Origin: BMS3Bbin11 sp034659075
GTDB lineage: Bacteria; Pseudomonadota; Gammaproteobacteria; BMS3Bbin11
Assembly: GCA_034659075.1 (NCBI GenBank)
Contig: JAYEGM010000062.1
Coordinates: forward strand, 1 to 45,837
Length of the DNA stretch: 45,837 nucleotides
Direction: 5' to 3'
Shown: one piece after another, positions 1-8,891 of the stretch
Layout of the letters: each line of letters starts with the position of its first letter
How positions within the stretch are numbered: position 1 is the first letter of the stretch
Made by a program: the position numbers and the translations under genes
Notes under the pieces: generated by a model
What the model saw: only the letters and a program-made list of their open reading frames with translations
Database searches by the model: none
What the model was told of the DNA's origin: nothing

Positions 1-1531
1 GGCTGCCCTGTTCGTTAAGCCCGGAAAGTTGCAGTCCCAGGCGAAGCCTGTCATGCGGCTGTATACTTCCCTCGAGTAGAACAGACTTACTCTGCACGCC
101 GAAGTCATTTTCTTCATCCATGCTGACGACGCCCATCTTTACATCTACGCCACCCAATGTTCTGTAACCTGCAAGAACCATATTGGCACTGTTGGCAAAA
201 CCTGCATAAGGTGCAGTAAGATTACGTCGATCAAACAGAGTCGTTCCACTGGTTTCTTCAGACAGTCCAAAAAACTGGCGGGGATCAAGGTTTAAATTTA
301 ATGCGTAGTAGGCACCATTTCGCCCACCCTGGTGTATCGACATTGACCAGTCCTCAATAAGCTCTGTATCTTCCAGCTCTGGTATCGCATACTGGCGCTG
401 AGCCGGGTTACGGTCATACCAGACAGCCATCTGTAACTTGTCGGTCAGCGACAGTTGTGCGGTTTCTGTCGTACGCCGTAAATTTTGCATCATCCGATCC
501 ATGGTCAGGCTGTCGTTGCGAACGGTCATTAAGGCTTCCAGGTCGATCTGATAAGGCCGGTTATAGCTATCAACAACGACCGCTTCTTTGAGTGATTTAT
601 TTCTGATTATTATTGCTGCCGCTACACCCGCACCTATGACCAGCCCGGCTGCCAGCGCACCTGAACCACCGCTATCACTGGAATCACCAGGCAGGTCTAA
701 ATCACCCTGTGGCTGCAATGCTGCCGCCGTATTGAGTTTGCCTCGGCCATAGACCTCATCAGTACCGGGAGCCCCCAGATCATCGGCACTGTTAAAAATA
801 ATTTCGGCTACCTGCTGAGCATTTAAGCGAGGATTCTGGTCGAGGATCGCTGCTGCGGTTCCCGATACATAAGGCGCCGCAAAGGAAGTGCCGACATAGG
901 GTGAAAAACCGCTGTAGCCGGGCGCCACAACATAATATTCCCTGCTGTTGCCCGCACGATTGCTGTATGAAGCAATTTTACCATCTTGACCCAGTGCACC
1001 GACTGCAATGGCAGAACCGCCAAACAATGATGCCAGGCTCGCCGGAAAGGCAGGATCAGGCTGACTGCCGTTACCGGCGGCAAGAATAAGCAACTTACCA
1101 GCCCGGGCTGAATTCTGCATGGATACTGTGAGTGCCTGACTATAGATATTTTGCGGACTGCCCAGACTAAGGTTGATTACCCTGGAATTACTATTTGTTG
1201 CCACATTCACACCAGCAATAACGATTGTCTCGGTGGAAGAACCGCTACTATCAAGCACCCGTATCGGCATAACTTTATTCTGTCCATATATACTGGTGAT
1301 AATCCGCGACACGGTGGTTCCATGCTGTTCCGGTGTTTCGTCATAAGGATTACCATCACCATCGACCAGATCGACACCAGTAACAATTCTGCCCACAAGG
1401 TCCGCATGATTGGGATTGATCCCTGAATCAATTACGGCAATCGTTTCTGCATAAACCTGTGGCGCCTGCAGCAGACCAGCAGAGAGAGTCAGGCATAAAA
1501 TTACAGGCAATGAATATTTGGCGGACCTCAT
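1..1531 (-). CDS. S8 (subtilisin-like) serine protease, autotransporter-like, partial
   Basis: Secreted serine endopeptidase whose C-terminus lies beyond the left edge; about 510 residues are visible. An ATG at 1531 is preceded by AGAGG and opens a signal peptide (residues 1-28, ending QVYA). The catalytic triad is visible: D35 in VIDSGI, H70 in EQHGTT and S216 in GTSFAAP, with the oxyanion Asn at N154 in AAGNG. The catalytic domain follows the signal peptide directly, so no I9 inhibitor pro-domain is present. After it come a Gly/Ser linker and a hydrophobic Gly/Ala-rich segment (SGALAAGLVIGAGVAAAIII, about residues 275-300). The remaining sequence is rich in alternating polar and hydrophobic residues and Gly/Tyr/Asn, as in passenger-to-barrel regions of S8 autotransporters. 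The protease call is firm; the autotransporter or surface-anchored reading is inference because the end is missing. Confidence 0.85.
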   Translation of the reverse strand, partial: MRSAKYSLPVILCLTLSAGLLQAPQVYAETIAVIDSGINPNHADLVGRIVTGVDLVDGDGNPYDETPEQHGTTVSRIITSIYGQNKVMPIRVLDSSGSSTETIVIAGVNVATNSNSRVINLSLGSPQNIYSQALTVSMQNSARAGKLLILAAGNGSQPDPAFPASLASLFGGSAIAVGALGQDGKIASYSNRAGNSREYYVVAPGYSGFSPYVGTSFAAPYVSGTAAAILDQNPRLNAQQVAEIIFNSADDLGAPGTDEVYGRGKLNTAAALQPQGDLDLPGDSSDSGGSGALAAGLVIGAGVAAAIIIRNKSLKEAVVVDSYNRPYQIDLEALMTVRNDSLTMDRMMQNLRRTTETAQLSLTDKLQMAVWYDRNPAQRQYAIPELEDTELIEDWSMSIHQGGRNGAYYALNLNLDPRQFFGLSEETSGTTLFDRRNLTAPYAGFANSANMVLAGYRTLGGVDVKMGVVSMDEENDFGVQSKSVLLEGSIQPHDRLRLGLQLSGLNEQGS

Positions 1532-1565
1532 TTTTTTAACCTCTAAATTATGATTTCTTACAGGG

Positions 1566-2351
1566 CTAGACCTGACTCAGTAAATCATAATCATAATCCA
1601 CTATCAGCGGTGAATGGTCAGAAAAGCGCTTCTTTTTATAAATTGAGGTGGCTACGGCTTTTGCGGCAATTCCCGGTGTGGCTATCTGATAATCGATGCG
1701 CCACCCTGTATTGTTATCCCAGGCCTGCCCGCGATTTGACCACCAGGTATATTGTCCTTCACCCTGCTCCAGCTGCCTGAATGTATCGACGTATCCAGCT
1801 TCATCTATCAACCAGTCCATCCATGCACGCTCATCCGGCAAAAAACCGGAATTTTTCTGATTACTGCGCCAGTTCTTTAAATCGATTTGCTTATGGGCGA
1901 TATTCCAGTCGCCACAGATTAGATATTCTCTACCGGAAGCCCGCATTTCCAGCAGCAGCGGCTTCATCCTTTCCATCATATCGTATTTGAAGTCCTGTCT
2001 TTCCTGCTTGCTGGAGCCAGAAGGCAAGTAGAGAGAAATAATGCTGAGATTGCCATAGTCCGCCTGGATGTACCGGCCCTCAGCATCAATATCCGGCCAG
2101 TTCAGCCCGTAAACCACTTTATCGGGCTGATGACGGCAGTACAATGCAACGCCGCTGTAACCTTTCTTTTCGGCATCATGAAAAAAACTGTGCATGCTTG
2201 GCGGGTGATACAGTTTATCTGTTAACTGAAATTCCTGTGCCTTGGTCTCCTGGATACAGACTACATCTGCACGCTGTCTCAACATCCAGTCATAAAAACC
2301 TTTTCTGCCGGCCGCACGTATGCCATTAGTATTGGCAGTTATTATTCTCAT
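1566..2351 (-). CDS. xth: Exonuclease III family (Xth/Crc-like) AP endonuclease
   Basis: 261-residue member of the endonuclease/exonuclease/phosphatase family, expected to cleave DNA at abasic sites and degrade 3' ends in base-excision repair. Family motifs are intact: MRIITANTNGIR at the N-terminus, CIQETKA (metal-binding Glu), GDWNIAHK (Asp/Asn), WRIDYQ and the C-terminal SDHSPLIVDYD (catalytic His). The ATG at 2351 is chosen over one six codons upstream because GGAGGGAAG lies just ahead of it and the protein then starts as the family does. It is divergent from pyrE, the same neighbourhood as Crc, the catabolite-repression protein of Pseudomonas. Overall wording resembles Crc (for example GRYIQAD and the WRxDYQ-TPG region), but as I recall Crc has lost the catalytic residues that are present here. 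I therefore call it a nuclease rather than Crc. Confidence 0.88.
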   Translation of the reverse strand: MRIITANTNGIRAAGRKGFYDWMLRQRADVVCIQETKAQEFQLTDKLYHPPSMHSFFHDAEKKGYSGVALYCRHQPDKVVYGLNWPDIDAEGRYIQADYGNLSIISLYLPSGSSKQERQDFKYDMMERMKPLLLEMRASGREYLICGDWNIAHKQIDLKNWRSNQKNSGFLPDERAWMDWLIDEAGYVDTFRQLEQGEGQYTWWSNRGQAWDNNTGWRIDYQIATPGIAAKAVATSIYKKKRFSDHSPLIVDYDYDLLSQV

Positions 2352-2468
2352 GGTTTGTCTTCCCTCCAATCCATATATTACCTGCTATATCTCAACGAGA
2401 CCATTTTCATTCCATCAGCTTGCCTATAGAATGGAGCAATCAAATAAATATAAATGTGAGTCATCACC

Positions 2469-3113
2469 ATGCAGGATTTTCGTAGAGAGTTTCTTGATTT
2501 TGCCATTCAGTCCGGTGTACTGCGCTTTGGCCAGTTCACCTTAAAGTCCGGCCGCAGCAGCCCCTATTTTTTCAATACCGGCCTGTTCAACAGCGGCAAT
2601 GGCCTGGCCCAGCTGGGCCGGTTTTATGCCCGTGCCATTCTTCAATCAGGTATCGAATTTGACATGATATTCGGCCCCGCCTATAAAGGTATTCCCCTTG
2701 CAACTGCCACAGTGATTGCCCTGTCGGACTATCACGGACTGGACATTCCCTATGCTTTCGATCGCAAGGAGGCAAAGGACCATGGCGAAGGTGGCAACAT
2801 CGTCGGTGCACCGCTACAGGGCAAAGTCCTGATCATTGATGACGTCATTACTGCCGGCCTGTCTGCCGCCTATTCGATAGATCTGATCCGGGAAAATAAG
2901 GCCGAAGCGGCTGGCTTCATTATCGCACTCGACCGACAGGAAAAGACCGCCAACAGTGGCACATCTGCCTTGCAGTTGCTGCAGCAGAAACAAAACCTGC
3001 CGGTCTTCAGCATAGCCACGCTGCAAGATCTGGTAGAACTACTAAAGCAGGACTCAGAAAGAGCCGGCCCCTTGTCGGAAATAGAAGCCTATCGAGAGGA
3101 ATACGGTTGCTGA
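2469..3113 (+). CDS. pyrE: Orotate phosphoribosyltransferase
   Basis: Transfers a phosphoribosyl group from PRPP to orotate, giving OMP in pyrimidine synthesis. The 214-residue length and the order of motifs match the family: FTLKSGRSSPYFFNTG near the N-terminus, the DRKEAKDHGEGG catalytic loop with its Lys residues, and the PRPP-binding strand LIIDDVITAG. The C-terminus (IEAYREEYGC) also resembles the E. coli protein. The residues after the PRPP motif are unusual: where most PyrE proteins read ITAGTAIRES, this one reads ITAGLSAAYS, without a length change. It is divergent from the exonuclease III gene across 117 bp that must hold both promoters. No strong Shine-Dalgarno precedes the ATG. Confidence 0.95.
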   Translation: MQDFRREFLDFAIQSGVLRFGQFTLKSGRSSPYFFNTGLFNSGNGLAQLGRFYARAILQSGIEFDMIFGPAYKGIPLATATVIALSDYHGLDIPYAFDRKEAKDHGEGGNIVGAPLQGKVLIIDDVITAGLSAAYSIDLIRENKAEAAGFIIALDRQEKTANSGTSALQLLQQKQNLPVFSIATLQDLVELLKQDSERAGPLSEIEAYREEYGC

Positions 3114-3152
3114 TTCCAATTCAGGGCGAAGCATCCTGGTCAGGTTTATAGC

Positions 3153-4379
3153 GTGGAAATCTATCTGGTTGGCGGTGCTGTGCGCGACGGTTTGCTGAAG
3201 CAGACTGCCCGGGATAAGGACTGGGTAGTTACCGGGGCAACACCGCAGCAGATGGTTAATCTGGGGTATAAACCTGTCGGCAAGGACTTCCCGGTTTTCC
3301 TGCACCCGGATACGAAAGAAGAATACGCCCTGGCACGAACCGAGAAAAAAAGTGGCCACGGTTATCATGGGTTTGTTTTTCACACATCACCCGATGTCAC
3401 CCTGGAAGAAGACCTCGCACGCCGCGACCTCACTATCAATGCCATGGCTCAGGATGGCGAAGGCAATATCATCGATCCTTATGGTGGCCGGAATGATTTG
3501 AACCATGGCCTGCTGCGTCATGTCTCGGATGCCTTCATAGAAGATCCGGTCAGGTTATTGCGTGTTGCACGTTATGCAGCACGCTATGCAAAGCTCGGCT
3601 TCACCATAGCTAATGAGACTCAGCTGCTGTTAAAACAGATTGTCAGCTCCGGCGAAGTCGATGAGCTGGTTGCTGAGCGCGTCTGGAACGAAATCAGCAA
3701 TGCACTGGATGAAGACTCTCCTTCTGCATTCTTCCTTGCACTCAGGCAATGCAATGCTCTCGGTGTGCTATTACCCGAAGTCGACCGCCTGTTTGGAGTG
3801 CCGCAAACGCCGATTTACCACCCGGAGATTGATACCGGGGTACACACCATGATGGTTATTGATGTGGCCGCACGCTCTGCTGCCAACAATTCCGTCCGTT
3901 TTGCCGCCCTCTGCCATGACCTGGGCAAAGGGACGACAGCCTCGTCACGCTTACCCATACATATAGCCCACGAAGCACGCGGACTGTCGTTGATCGGTGA
4001 AATATGTGATCGACTTCGTGTACCTGCCGGACACAGACAAATGGCTGAACTGGTATGCCAATACCATACCCATTGTCATCGAGCCACTGAACTGAGAATA
4101 TCGACTATACTAAAGGTTCTACAGGCACTGGATGTCTTTCGCCGACCACAGCGACTGGATGATTTTCTGCTGGCTTGTGAGGCAGATGCAAGGGGCAGAC
4201 TTGGCTTTGAAAATATAGCATACCCGCAGGCAGATGTTTTTAGACGCTGTTTTGAAGCGGCGAGCAGGGTTGATATCAAAGATCTGGTTAGCGCAGGAAC
4301 AAATGGCAAGGAAATAAAACGTCAGCTAAAAAACAGGCGGGAACAGGCGATCGGCAAGGCACTCGATAATTTTAAATAA
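3153..4379 (+). CDS. cca: Multifunctional CCA-adding enzyme (tRNA nucleotidyltransferase)
   Basis: Adds or repairs the 3' CCA end of tRNAs without a template. The 408-residue protein closely follows E. coli Cca along its length: IYLVGGAVRDGLL, the catalytic Asp pair in RDKDWVV, the RRDLTINAMAQD strand, the ERVWNEI neck region and GVLLPEVDRLFGVPQ. An HD-type phosphohydrolase domain follows (ALCHDLGKG, around residue 255), as in gammaproteobacterial bifunctional enzymes that also show phosphatase and 2',3'-cyclic phosphodiesterase activity. The start is GTG, 40 bp after pyrE and in the same direction, so cotranscription is possible. No earlier in-frame start gives a better family fit. Confidence 0.95.
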   Translation: MEIYLVGGAVRDGLLKQTARDKDWVVTGATPQQMVNLGYKPVGKDFPVFLHPDTKEEYALARTEKKSGHGYHGFVFHTSPDVTLEEDLARRDLTINAMAQDGEGNIIDPYGGRNDLNHGLLRHVSDAFIEDPVRLLRVARYAARYAKLGFTIANETQLLLKQIVSSGEVDELVAERVWNEISNALDEDSPSAFFLALRQCNALGVLLPEVDRLFGVPQTPIYHPEIDTGVHTMMVIDVAARSAANNSVRFAALCHDLGKGTTASSRLPIHIAHEARGLSLIGEICDRLRVPAGHRQMAELVCQYHTHCHRATELRISTILKVLQALDVFRRPQRLDDFLLACEADARGRLGFENIAYPQADVFRRCFEAASRVDIKDLVSAGTNGKEIKRQLKNRREQAIGKALDNFK

Positions 4380-4477
4380 GGCGTGTAGAAATAAAGATGC
4401 CCTTTATTTAGGCAAGCACAGCCCCTGTAATCCACGGCAGGCTGGACAGACAGGAAGATACTGCTAATAATTACTAC

Positions 4478-6376
4478 ATGATAGATAAAAAAGACAATGC
4501 ACCCTCCGAAAAGAGCGCAAAATCTGAGTTGACCACCAGTAGCTCGATAGACAAGCCTTTGCTTGATGAAGATCCGCCTGAAAAAGCAGCTGATATCGAT
4601 ACATCCCACCTCACACTTGATGAATCATCGGGACAACCCGGCAGCACACTGGAAAAAGAGCAGGAAGTTGAAGCACCTGCCATCAATACCTCTTACCTTT
4701 CACTGGAAAAGGAAGAGAATATAGAGCCCACAGGTAAACCCGCTGTTGATTTACCTTCCGGCAACGGTGAGAAAGTTGCAGGGTCTTCCTCAGAAGATCA
4801 GATGGATGAAATAGACTTATCCGCAGATGAGCCAGAATCGGCTCAAGAACAACTTGAAATTAAAAACCCGCTGGCGCAAAACCTGCCGGATGCCGATTCT
4901 GATGTAGAACCCGATACAGAGCCTTCTTCCGAAAATATCGCTGATGCTTCAGAAAATAATGAAGCGGATGATCAGGTAATGCTGACTACCGATATTCCTG
5001 ATGCAGAGTTTGATAAAGAAATGCTGGATAGCACTACGGACAAGGCCCCTGGCAAGAGCCCAGATAATGAAGATGAAGAAAATCCTGAAGGCCCCATTCA
5101 ATCTATTCTGGAGACAGTAAAAAAACCCGAAAAGGTCGTTCGAAATGCCTGGACGAACAGCTCTGCCAGACGATTCCTGATCGATAACGTCGAATCTTTT
5201 CGGGTTAAAGATGAAGACCAGAACATGGAATCCGTCATTGAGAAAATGTACGGTGGAAAAGTCGAAAATAAATTCACACCCGGCAAATTCCTCAAAGATA
5301 ATTTACTATTCAGTTTTTTACTTTTTCTCTTTCTGTTTCTTGTTGGGTGGAAAGTTGCCGGAATCTTTTTCCCTGAATTCATGCCGCGAATAAATGATCA
5401 GATTATTGAAACTGTACAGAACACAACATCCAGAATAAAAGCAGATAAACCTGCCGATAAGAAAAAACCCGTTGTAATAAATATTGGAAATAAAGCACAA
5501 ATAGACGAGGCTCTTTCAAATTGCCTGGTTGAACCTGATGCCCGCATGGCCTTCAGCAGTGCCTTTGCCGCTGTCGGCTATGAATTCTCCGATCATACTC
5601 TTACCCTCTCTTATGAAGAAACGAAAGATTCAATAAAAGTCTGGCAAGACATGGATATGGGCTACTATATTAAGGATGCCATTCTCAGGTTTTCTACCCT
5701 GGCCATGCTGAGTCTGCCAGCCATCCAGGATGCTCAAAATACAGTTGCTGACTATAAACAATCACTTATAAATATTTCTGAGCAGACAGATGGATTAGAA
5801 AATCGCATTCGCGATATACAAACAGCGGGGGGAAACCAGTCTACCTATACTGTTAATGAGCGTATCCCTTTACGCAATCAACTTGATAGACTTAATGCAC
5901 GACTTGTAGAAGAGCCGGACCTGGCAAGATTTGATCATGTACTGAAGAAAATAACACTGGTTGAAAACATTCTTTCCGGGCGCGAGAAGCCTGCCCGGGT
6001 CGAACCGGATCAACTAACGGTAGAAGATCCAGAATGGTTAATGAGCACGGCTGAATCAGCATCAGAAACTATCGCGACCCCGATTAGGGAAAAGGTATTG
6101 CCGGCCATCCAGACCCCGGCAGGGGAACTTAAAAAGGTCTTTCCCAAGCTGACTGCATTCCACCTGTCTCAGCTCGACAAGGCACTGGATGATCTGCTCA
6201 AACTGTCTGCATTAATTACTTTTCTGCCTGAGAACATGCTCACTCCCTATAAACTGGAACTATCCGGCCTGAGTCGGCGACTAAACGATACAATGGAAAA
6301 GGAATTTTCCACATGGATGAGTTTTGACCGTTGTCTGACTAAAGAACGCGGGCAAGTTTCTGAGGCTACTGAATAA
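4478..6376 (+). CDS. Unrecognised acidic single-pass membrane protein (632 aa)
   Basis: I do not recognise a family. Three parts can be seen. Residues 1 to about 215 are very acidic, low in hydrophobics and rich in Ser, Asp, Glu and Pro, and include two imperfect copies of a D/N-T-S-x-L-x-L-x-E/D segment near residues 40 and 70; this part is probably disordered. About residues 230-270 form a conserved-looking stretch before the only clear transmembrane helix (about 275-297, Phe/Leu-rich). The C-terminal ~330 residues are mixed alpha-helical with likely coiled-coil stretches (around 420-480) and a single-domain look. If the N-terminus is cytoplasmic, the C-terminal domain is periplasmic. It lies between cca and a membrane methyltransferase in the same direction. 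The ATG has no good Shine-Dalgarno, so the start is uncertain. Confidence 0.75.
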   Translation: MIDKKDNAPSEKSAKSELTTSSSIDKPLLDEDPPEKAADIDTSHLTLDESSGQPGSTLEKEQEVEAPAINTSYLSLEKEENIEPTGKPAVDLPSGNGEKVAGSSSEDQMDEIDLSADEPESAQEQLEIKNPLAQNLPDADSDVEPDTEPSSENIADASENNEADDQVMLTTDIPDAEFDKEMLDSTTDKAPGKSPDNEDEENPEGPIQSILETVKKPEKVVRNAWTNSSARRFLIDNVESFRVKDEDQNMESVIEKMYGGKVENKFTPGKFLKDNLLFSFLLFLFLFLVGWKVAGIFFPEFMPRINDQIIETVQNTTSRIKADKPADKKKPVVINIGNKAQIDEALSNCLVEPDARMAFSSAFAAVGYEFSDHTLTLSYEETKDSIKVWQDMDMGYYIKDAILRFSTLAMLSLPAIQDAQNTVADYKQSLINISEQTDGLENRIRDIQTAGGNQSTYTVNERIPLRNQLDRLNARLVEEPDLARFDHVLKKITLVENILSGREKPARVEPDQLTVEDPEWLMSTAESASETIATPIREKVLPAIQTPAGELKKVFPKLTAFHLSQLDKALDDLLKLSALITFLPENMLTPYKLELSGLSRRLNDTMEKEFSTWMSFDRCLTKERGQVSEATE

Positions 6377-6485
6377 TAGAATCTGTGTGGATATCGAATA
6401 ACGAGTGCACCACACTAATATCCGTAAATCAGTTAGAATACCCAGCCCTGAACTAACCGATACACTAGACTTTTAACAGGCTACA

Positions 6486-7046
6486 ATGCTTTCTAATCTC
6501 TTTAATAATCCTGCTATACGTAAGAACTGGCTAAAAATTCGTTACCTGCTCGGCCCCCTGGTACTTTTTTTGCTGCTGCGCTACATGAACACAGACTATC
6601 TGCTGGCAGGTTTTCTGGTGTCTCTATTCGGGGAATTAATACAAACCTGGAGCTTTGCGTCATTAGTCAAAAATGTAGAACTGACAGTACGTGGGCCCTA
6701 TGTCATTGTAAGAAACCCCATGTATCTAGGGCGTTATTTCCTGGGACTGGGTTTTGTTATCCTGCTTAACAACATCTGGCTCGCTGTTATCTATACAGTC
6801 GTCTACGTTTTGTATATGGTCAACCGCGTCAACCGCGAAGAAGCCCGACTCATAGGCCTGCTCGAGGGCTACGATGACTACCGCAGCAAAGTTCGTGCAT
6901 TTATGCCCACGAAAGGCGTCAGTGATACGAATCCACTCTGGTATTTTAACTGGGATACATTGCGCACCAATCATGGTGATCAGAACTTTATCGTCTTTTT
7001 ACTGATTTACGCTATCATTTTTTCTTACGTAATTTTCTTTAAGTAA
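6486..7046 (+). CDS. Isoprenylcysteine carboxyl methyltransferase (ICMT)-like membrane methyltransferase
   Basis: 186-residue polytopic membrane protein with about four hydrophobic segments and the SAM-binding signature of the ICMT/phospholipid N-methyltransferase superfamily. The signature is GPYVIVRNPMYLGRY near residues 60-80, followed by the EEARLIGLLEGYDDYRSKV block typical of the C-terminal half. Bacterial members methylate varied lipid or small substrates and the substrate here cannot be told. It ends 7 bp before the convergent comM stop. A second, clearly different protein of the same superfamily is encoded at 43036-43698. Confidence 0.8.
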   Translation: MLSNLFNNPAIRKNWLKIRYLLGPLVLFLLLRYMNTDYLLAGFLVSLFGELIQTWSFASLVKNVELTVRGPYVIVRNPMYLGRYFLGLGFVILLNNIWLAVIYTVVYVLYMVNRVNREEARLIGLLEGYDDYRSKVRAFMPTKGVSDTNPLWYFNWDTLRTNHGDQNFIVFLLIYAIIFSYVIFFK

Positions 7047-7053
7047 GCTCTGA

Positions 7054-8571
7054 TCAAGTAACCTTCTTTAAATAGCGATCCAGGCTGCGGTAGCGTATAG
7101 CTTCAGCAATATGCTGTTCCTCCACCTCATTAAAACCCGCCAGATCGGCAATCGTCCTGGCAACTCGCAGCAATCGGTGAAATGAACGTGCCGACAAACC
7201 CAGCCGGTTGATAACATCCGCCAGGCAACTGCGGGCAGAACTGCTGATCCTGCTTTGCTTATCCAGCTGCTGGTTTGTTAGCTGTGAATTCATCACACCT
7301 GATCTGTCCAGTTGTCTCTGCCTCGCCAGTGAAACGCGCTGCCGGACAAGTTCACTGCTCTCAGCCCGGTACTGATCATCCAGCAAGACATCTACCGGTA
7401 CCGCCAGCACCTCAACCTGTAGATCAATTCTATCCATTAATGGCCCCGACAGCCGTGCCCGGTAGCGTTGCACCTGATCAGCAGTACACCTGCAGCGCCC
7501 TGAAGACTCACCGAAATAGCCACAGGGACAAGGGTTCATGGCTGCAAGAAATTGAAACCGTGCCGGGAATTCTGCATAACTTGCCGCCCGTGATATTGAG
7601 ACGACACCGGACTCCATTGGCTCACGCAGTACTTCCAGCACATGTCGACCGAACTCTGGCAATTCATCAAGAAACAAGACGCCATTGTGCGCGAGAGATA
7701 TCTCACCCGGTTTAGGTTTCGAGCCACCACCAACCAGTGCAACGGCTGAGGAAGTATGATGTGGTGAACGAATTGGACGCTGGTTCCAGCAGTTCATGTC
7801 TACCCCCTGTTTACCGATGGAATAGACTGTAGCCGTCTGTAAGGCTTCATCTCGACTCATCGCTGGCAAAATACCCGGCAATCGACTGGCCAGCATCGTT
7901 TTTCCGCTGCCTGGTGGACCCGACATCAACAGGCTATGGTTTCCAGCGGCGGCGACTTCCAGTGCCCTCTTCGCCTGATGCTGGCCACGAACCTCGGACA
8001 AATCAGGGTATTTATTATTTTCAGGTTTGGATGTGTTCAGTTCAACCTGTCGCAGGAGTTGCTGGCCGTTTAAGTGCGCGATAAGCTCCAGCAGTGTCGC
8101 CGGTGCCAGTACATCACATTCTTCGACCAGCGCGGCTTCCTGACCATTCTGCTCTGCTACAACCAGTGTTCTGCCATGCCTGAATACCTGAAGAGCTGCT
8201 GGCAATATTCCAGTTACCGGTCGAAGCTCTCCGCTCAAAGCCAGTTCTGCTGAAAATTCGTATTTTTCCAGATGAGAATGGGCGATTTGGTCCGATGCAG
8301 CGAGTATTCCAATAGCAATGGGCAGGTCGAAGCGACCGCCTTCCTTGGGAATATCGGCTGGGGCCAGGTTTATTGTGATGCGCCGGGGAGGAAATTCAAA
8401 ACCGGAATTTAAAAGCGCACCCCGCACCCGGTCCTTGCTTTCTTTTACTGCCGCTTCAGGTAAGCCTACTATTGAAAGTGATGGCAGGCCATTGGATAAG
8501 TGTGCTTCGACAAACACTTGCGGAGCCATCACTCCATCTGCTGAGCGCGAATAAATAACTGCAAGTGACAT
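7054..8571 (-). CDS. comM: ComM/YifB family AAA+ ATPase (Mg-chelatase-like)
   Basis: 505-residue protein matching ComM/YifB, a hexameric helicase that promotes branch migration during natural transformation. The N-terminal Lon-protease-like (ChlI) domain begins MSLAVIYSRSADG and includes GLPEAAVKESKDRVR and INLAPADIPKEGGRFDL. The AAA+ core has Walker A GPPGSGKTM (about residues 218-226) and Walker B VLFLDELPEF. A cysteine pattern CPCGYFG...CRC follows, typical of the family, and the C-terminal helical part includes SARSFHRLLRVARTIADL. Length and ends fit the family. It is downstream of ubiK in the same direction, and a ComM-type protein suggests, without proving, competence for DNA uptake. 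Confidence 0.95.
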   Translation of the reverse strand: MSLAVIYSRSADGVMAPQVFVEAHLSNGLPSLSIVGLPEAAVKESKDRVRGALLNSGFEFPPRRITINLAPADIPKEGGRFDLPIAIGILAASDQIAHSHLEKYEFSAELALSGELRPVTGILPAALQVFRHGRTLVVAEQNGQEAALVEECDVLAPATLLELIAHLNGQQLLRQVELNTSKPENNKYPDLSEVRGQHQAKRALEVAAAGNHSLLMSGPPGSGKTMLASRLPGILPAMSRDEALQTATVYSIGKQGVDMNCWNQRPIRSPHHTSSAVALVGGGSKPKPGEISLAHNGVLFLDELPEFGRHVLEVLREPMESGVVSISRAASYAEFPARFQFLAAMNPCPCGYFGESSGRCRCTADQVQRYRARLSGPLMDRIDLQVEVLAVPVDVLLDDQYRAESSELVRQRVSLARQRQLDRSGVMNSQLTNQQLDKQSRISSSARSCLADVINRLGLSARSFHRLLRVARTIADLAGFNEVEEQHIAEAIRYRSLDRYLKKVT

Positions 8572-8648
8572 AAGAGGAATCCTTTCCTGTACTGATTTTT
8601 TTTGGTCGACATCCGTTGTCGAGCTTCAGGCAACGTAGTTAAGAATGA

Positions 8649-8891
8649 TTACTGCTGCATTTGTTTCTCAAGTTGTGCTACCTGCTGTTCAAGCTGATCG
8701 AGCTTCTCTCTAGTCCGCAGTAAAACACGTTTTTGCACCTCAAATTCTTCACTGCTGACCAGATCCATTTTTTCAAAAGCACTATTCGCCGCTGCCCGCA
8801 GATTATCCCGTACTGCTGATGCAATCCCGGCAGGCAACGCTGCTTCAAAAAAGCTGATAAAGCTTTCCTTTGTTGTATTATTTTTTTCCAT
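8649..8891 (-). CDS. ubiK: Ubiquinone biosynthesis accessory factor UbiK (YqiC/BMFP family)
   Basis: 80-residue protein of the membrane-fusogenic/BMFP family. UbiK works with UbiJ as an accessory factor for aerobic ubiquinone synthesis. The N-terminal half carries an amphipathic helix (FFEAALPAGIASAVRDNLRA). The C-terminal third is a heptad-patterned coiled coil ending LDQLEQQVAQLEKQMQQ, used for trimerisation in this family. The start at 8891 gives the normal family length, although the Shine-Dalgarno is weak. It is separated from comM by 77 bp and divergent from glnK. Confidence 0.88.
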   Translation of the reverse strand: MEKNNTTKESFISFFEAALPAGIASAVRDNLRAAANSAFEKMDLVSSEEFEVQKRVLLRTREKLDQLEQQVAQLEKQMQQ

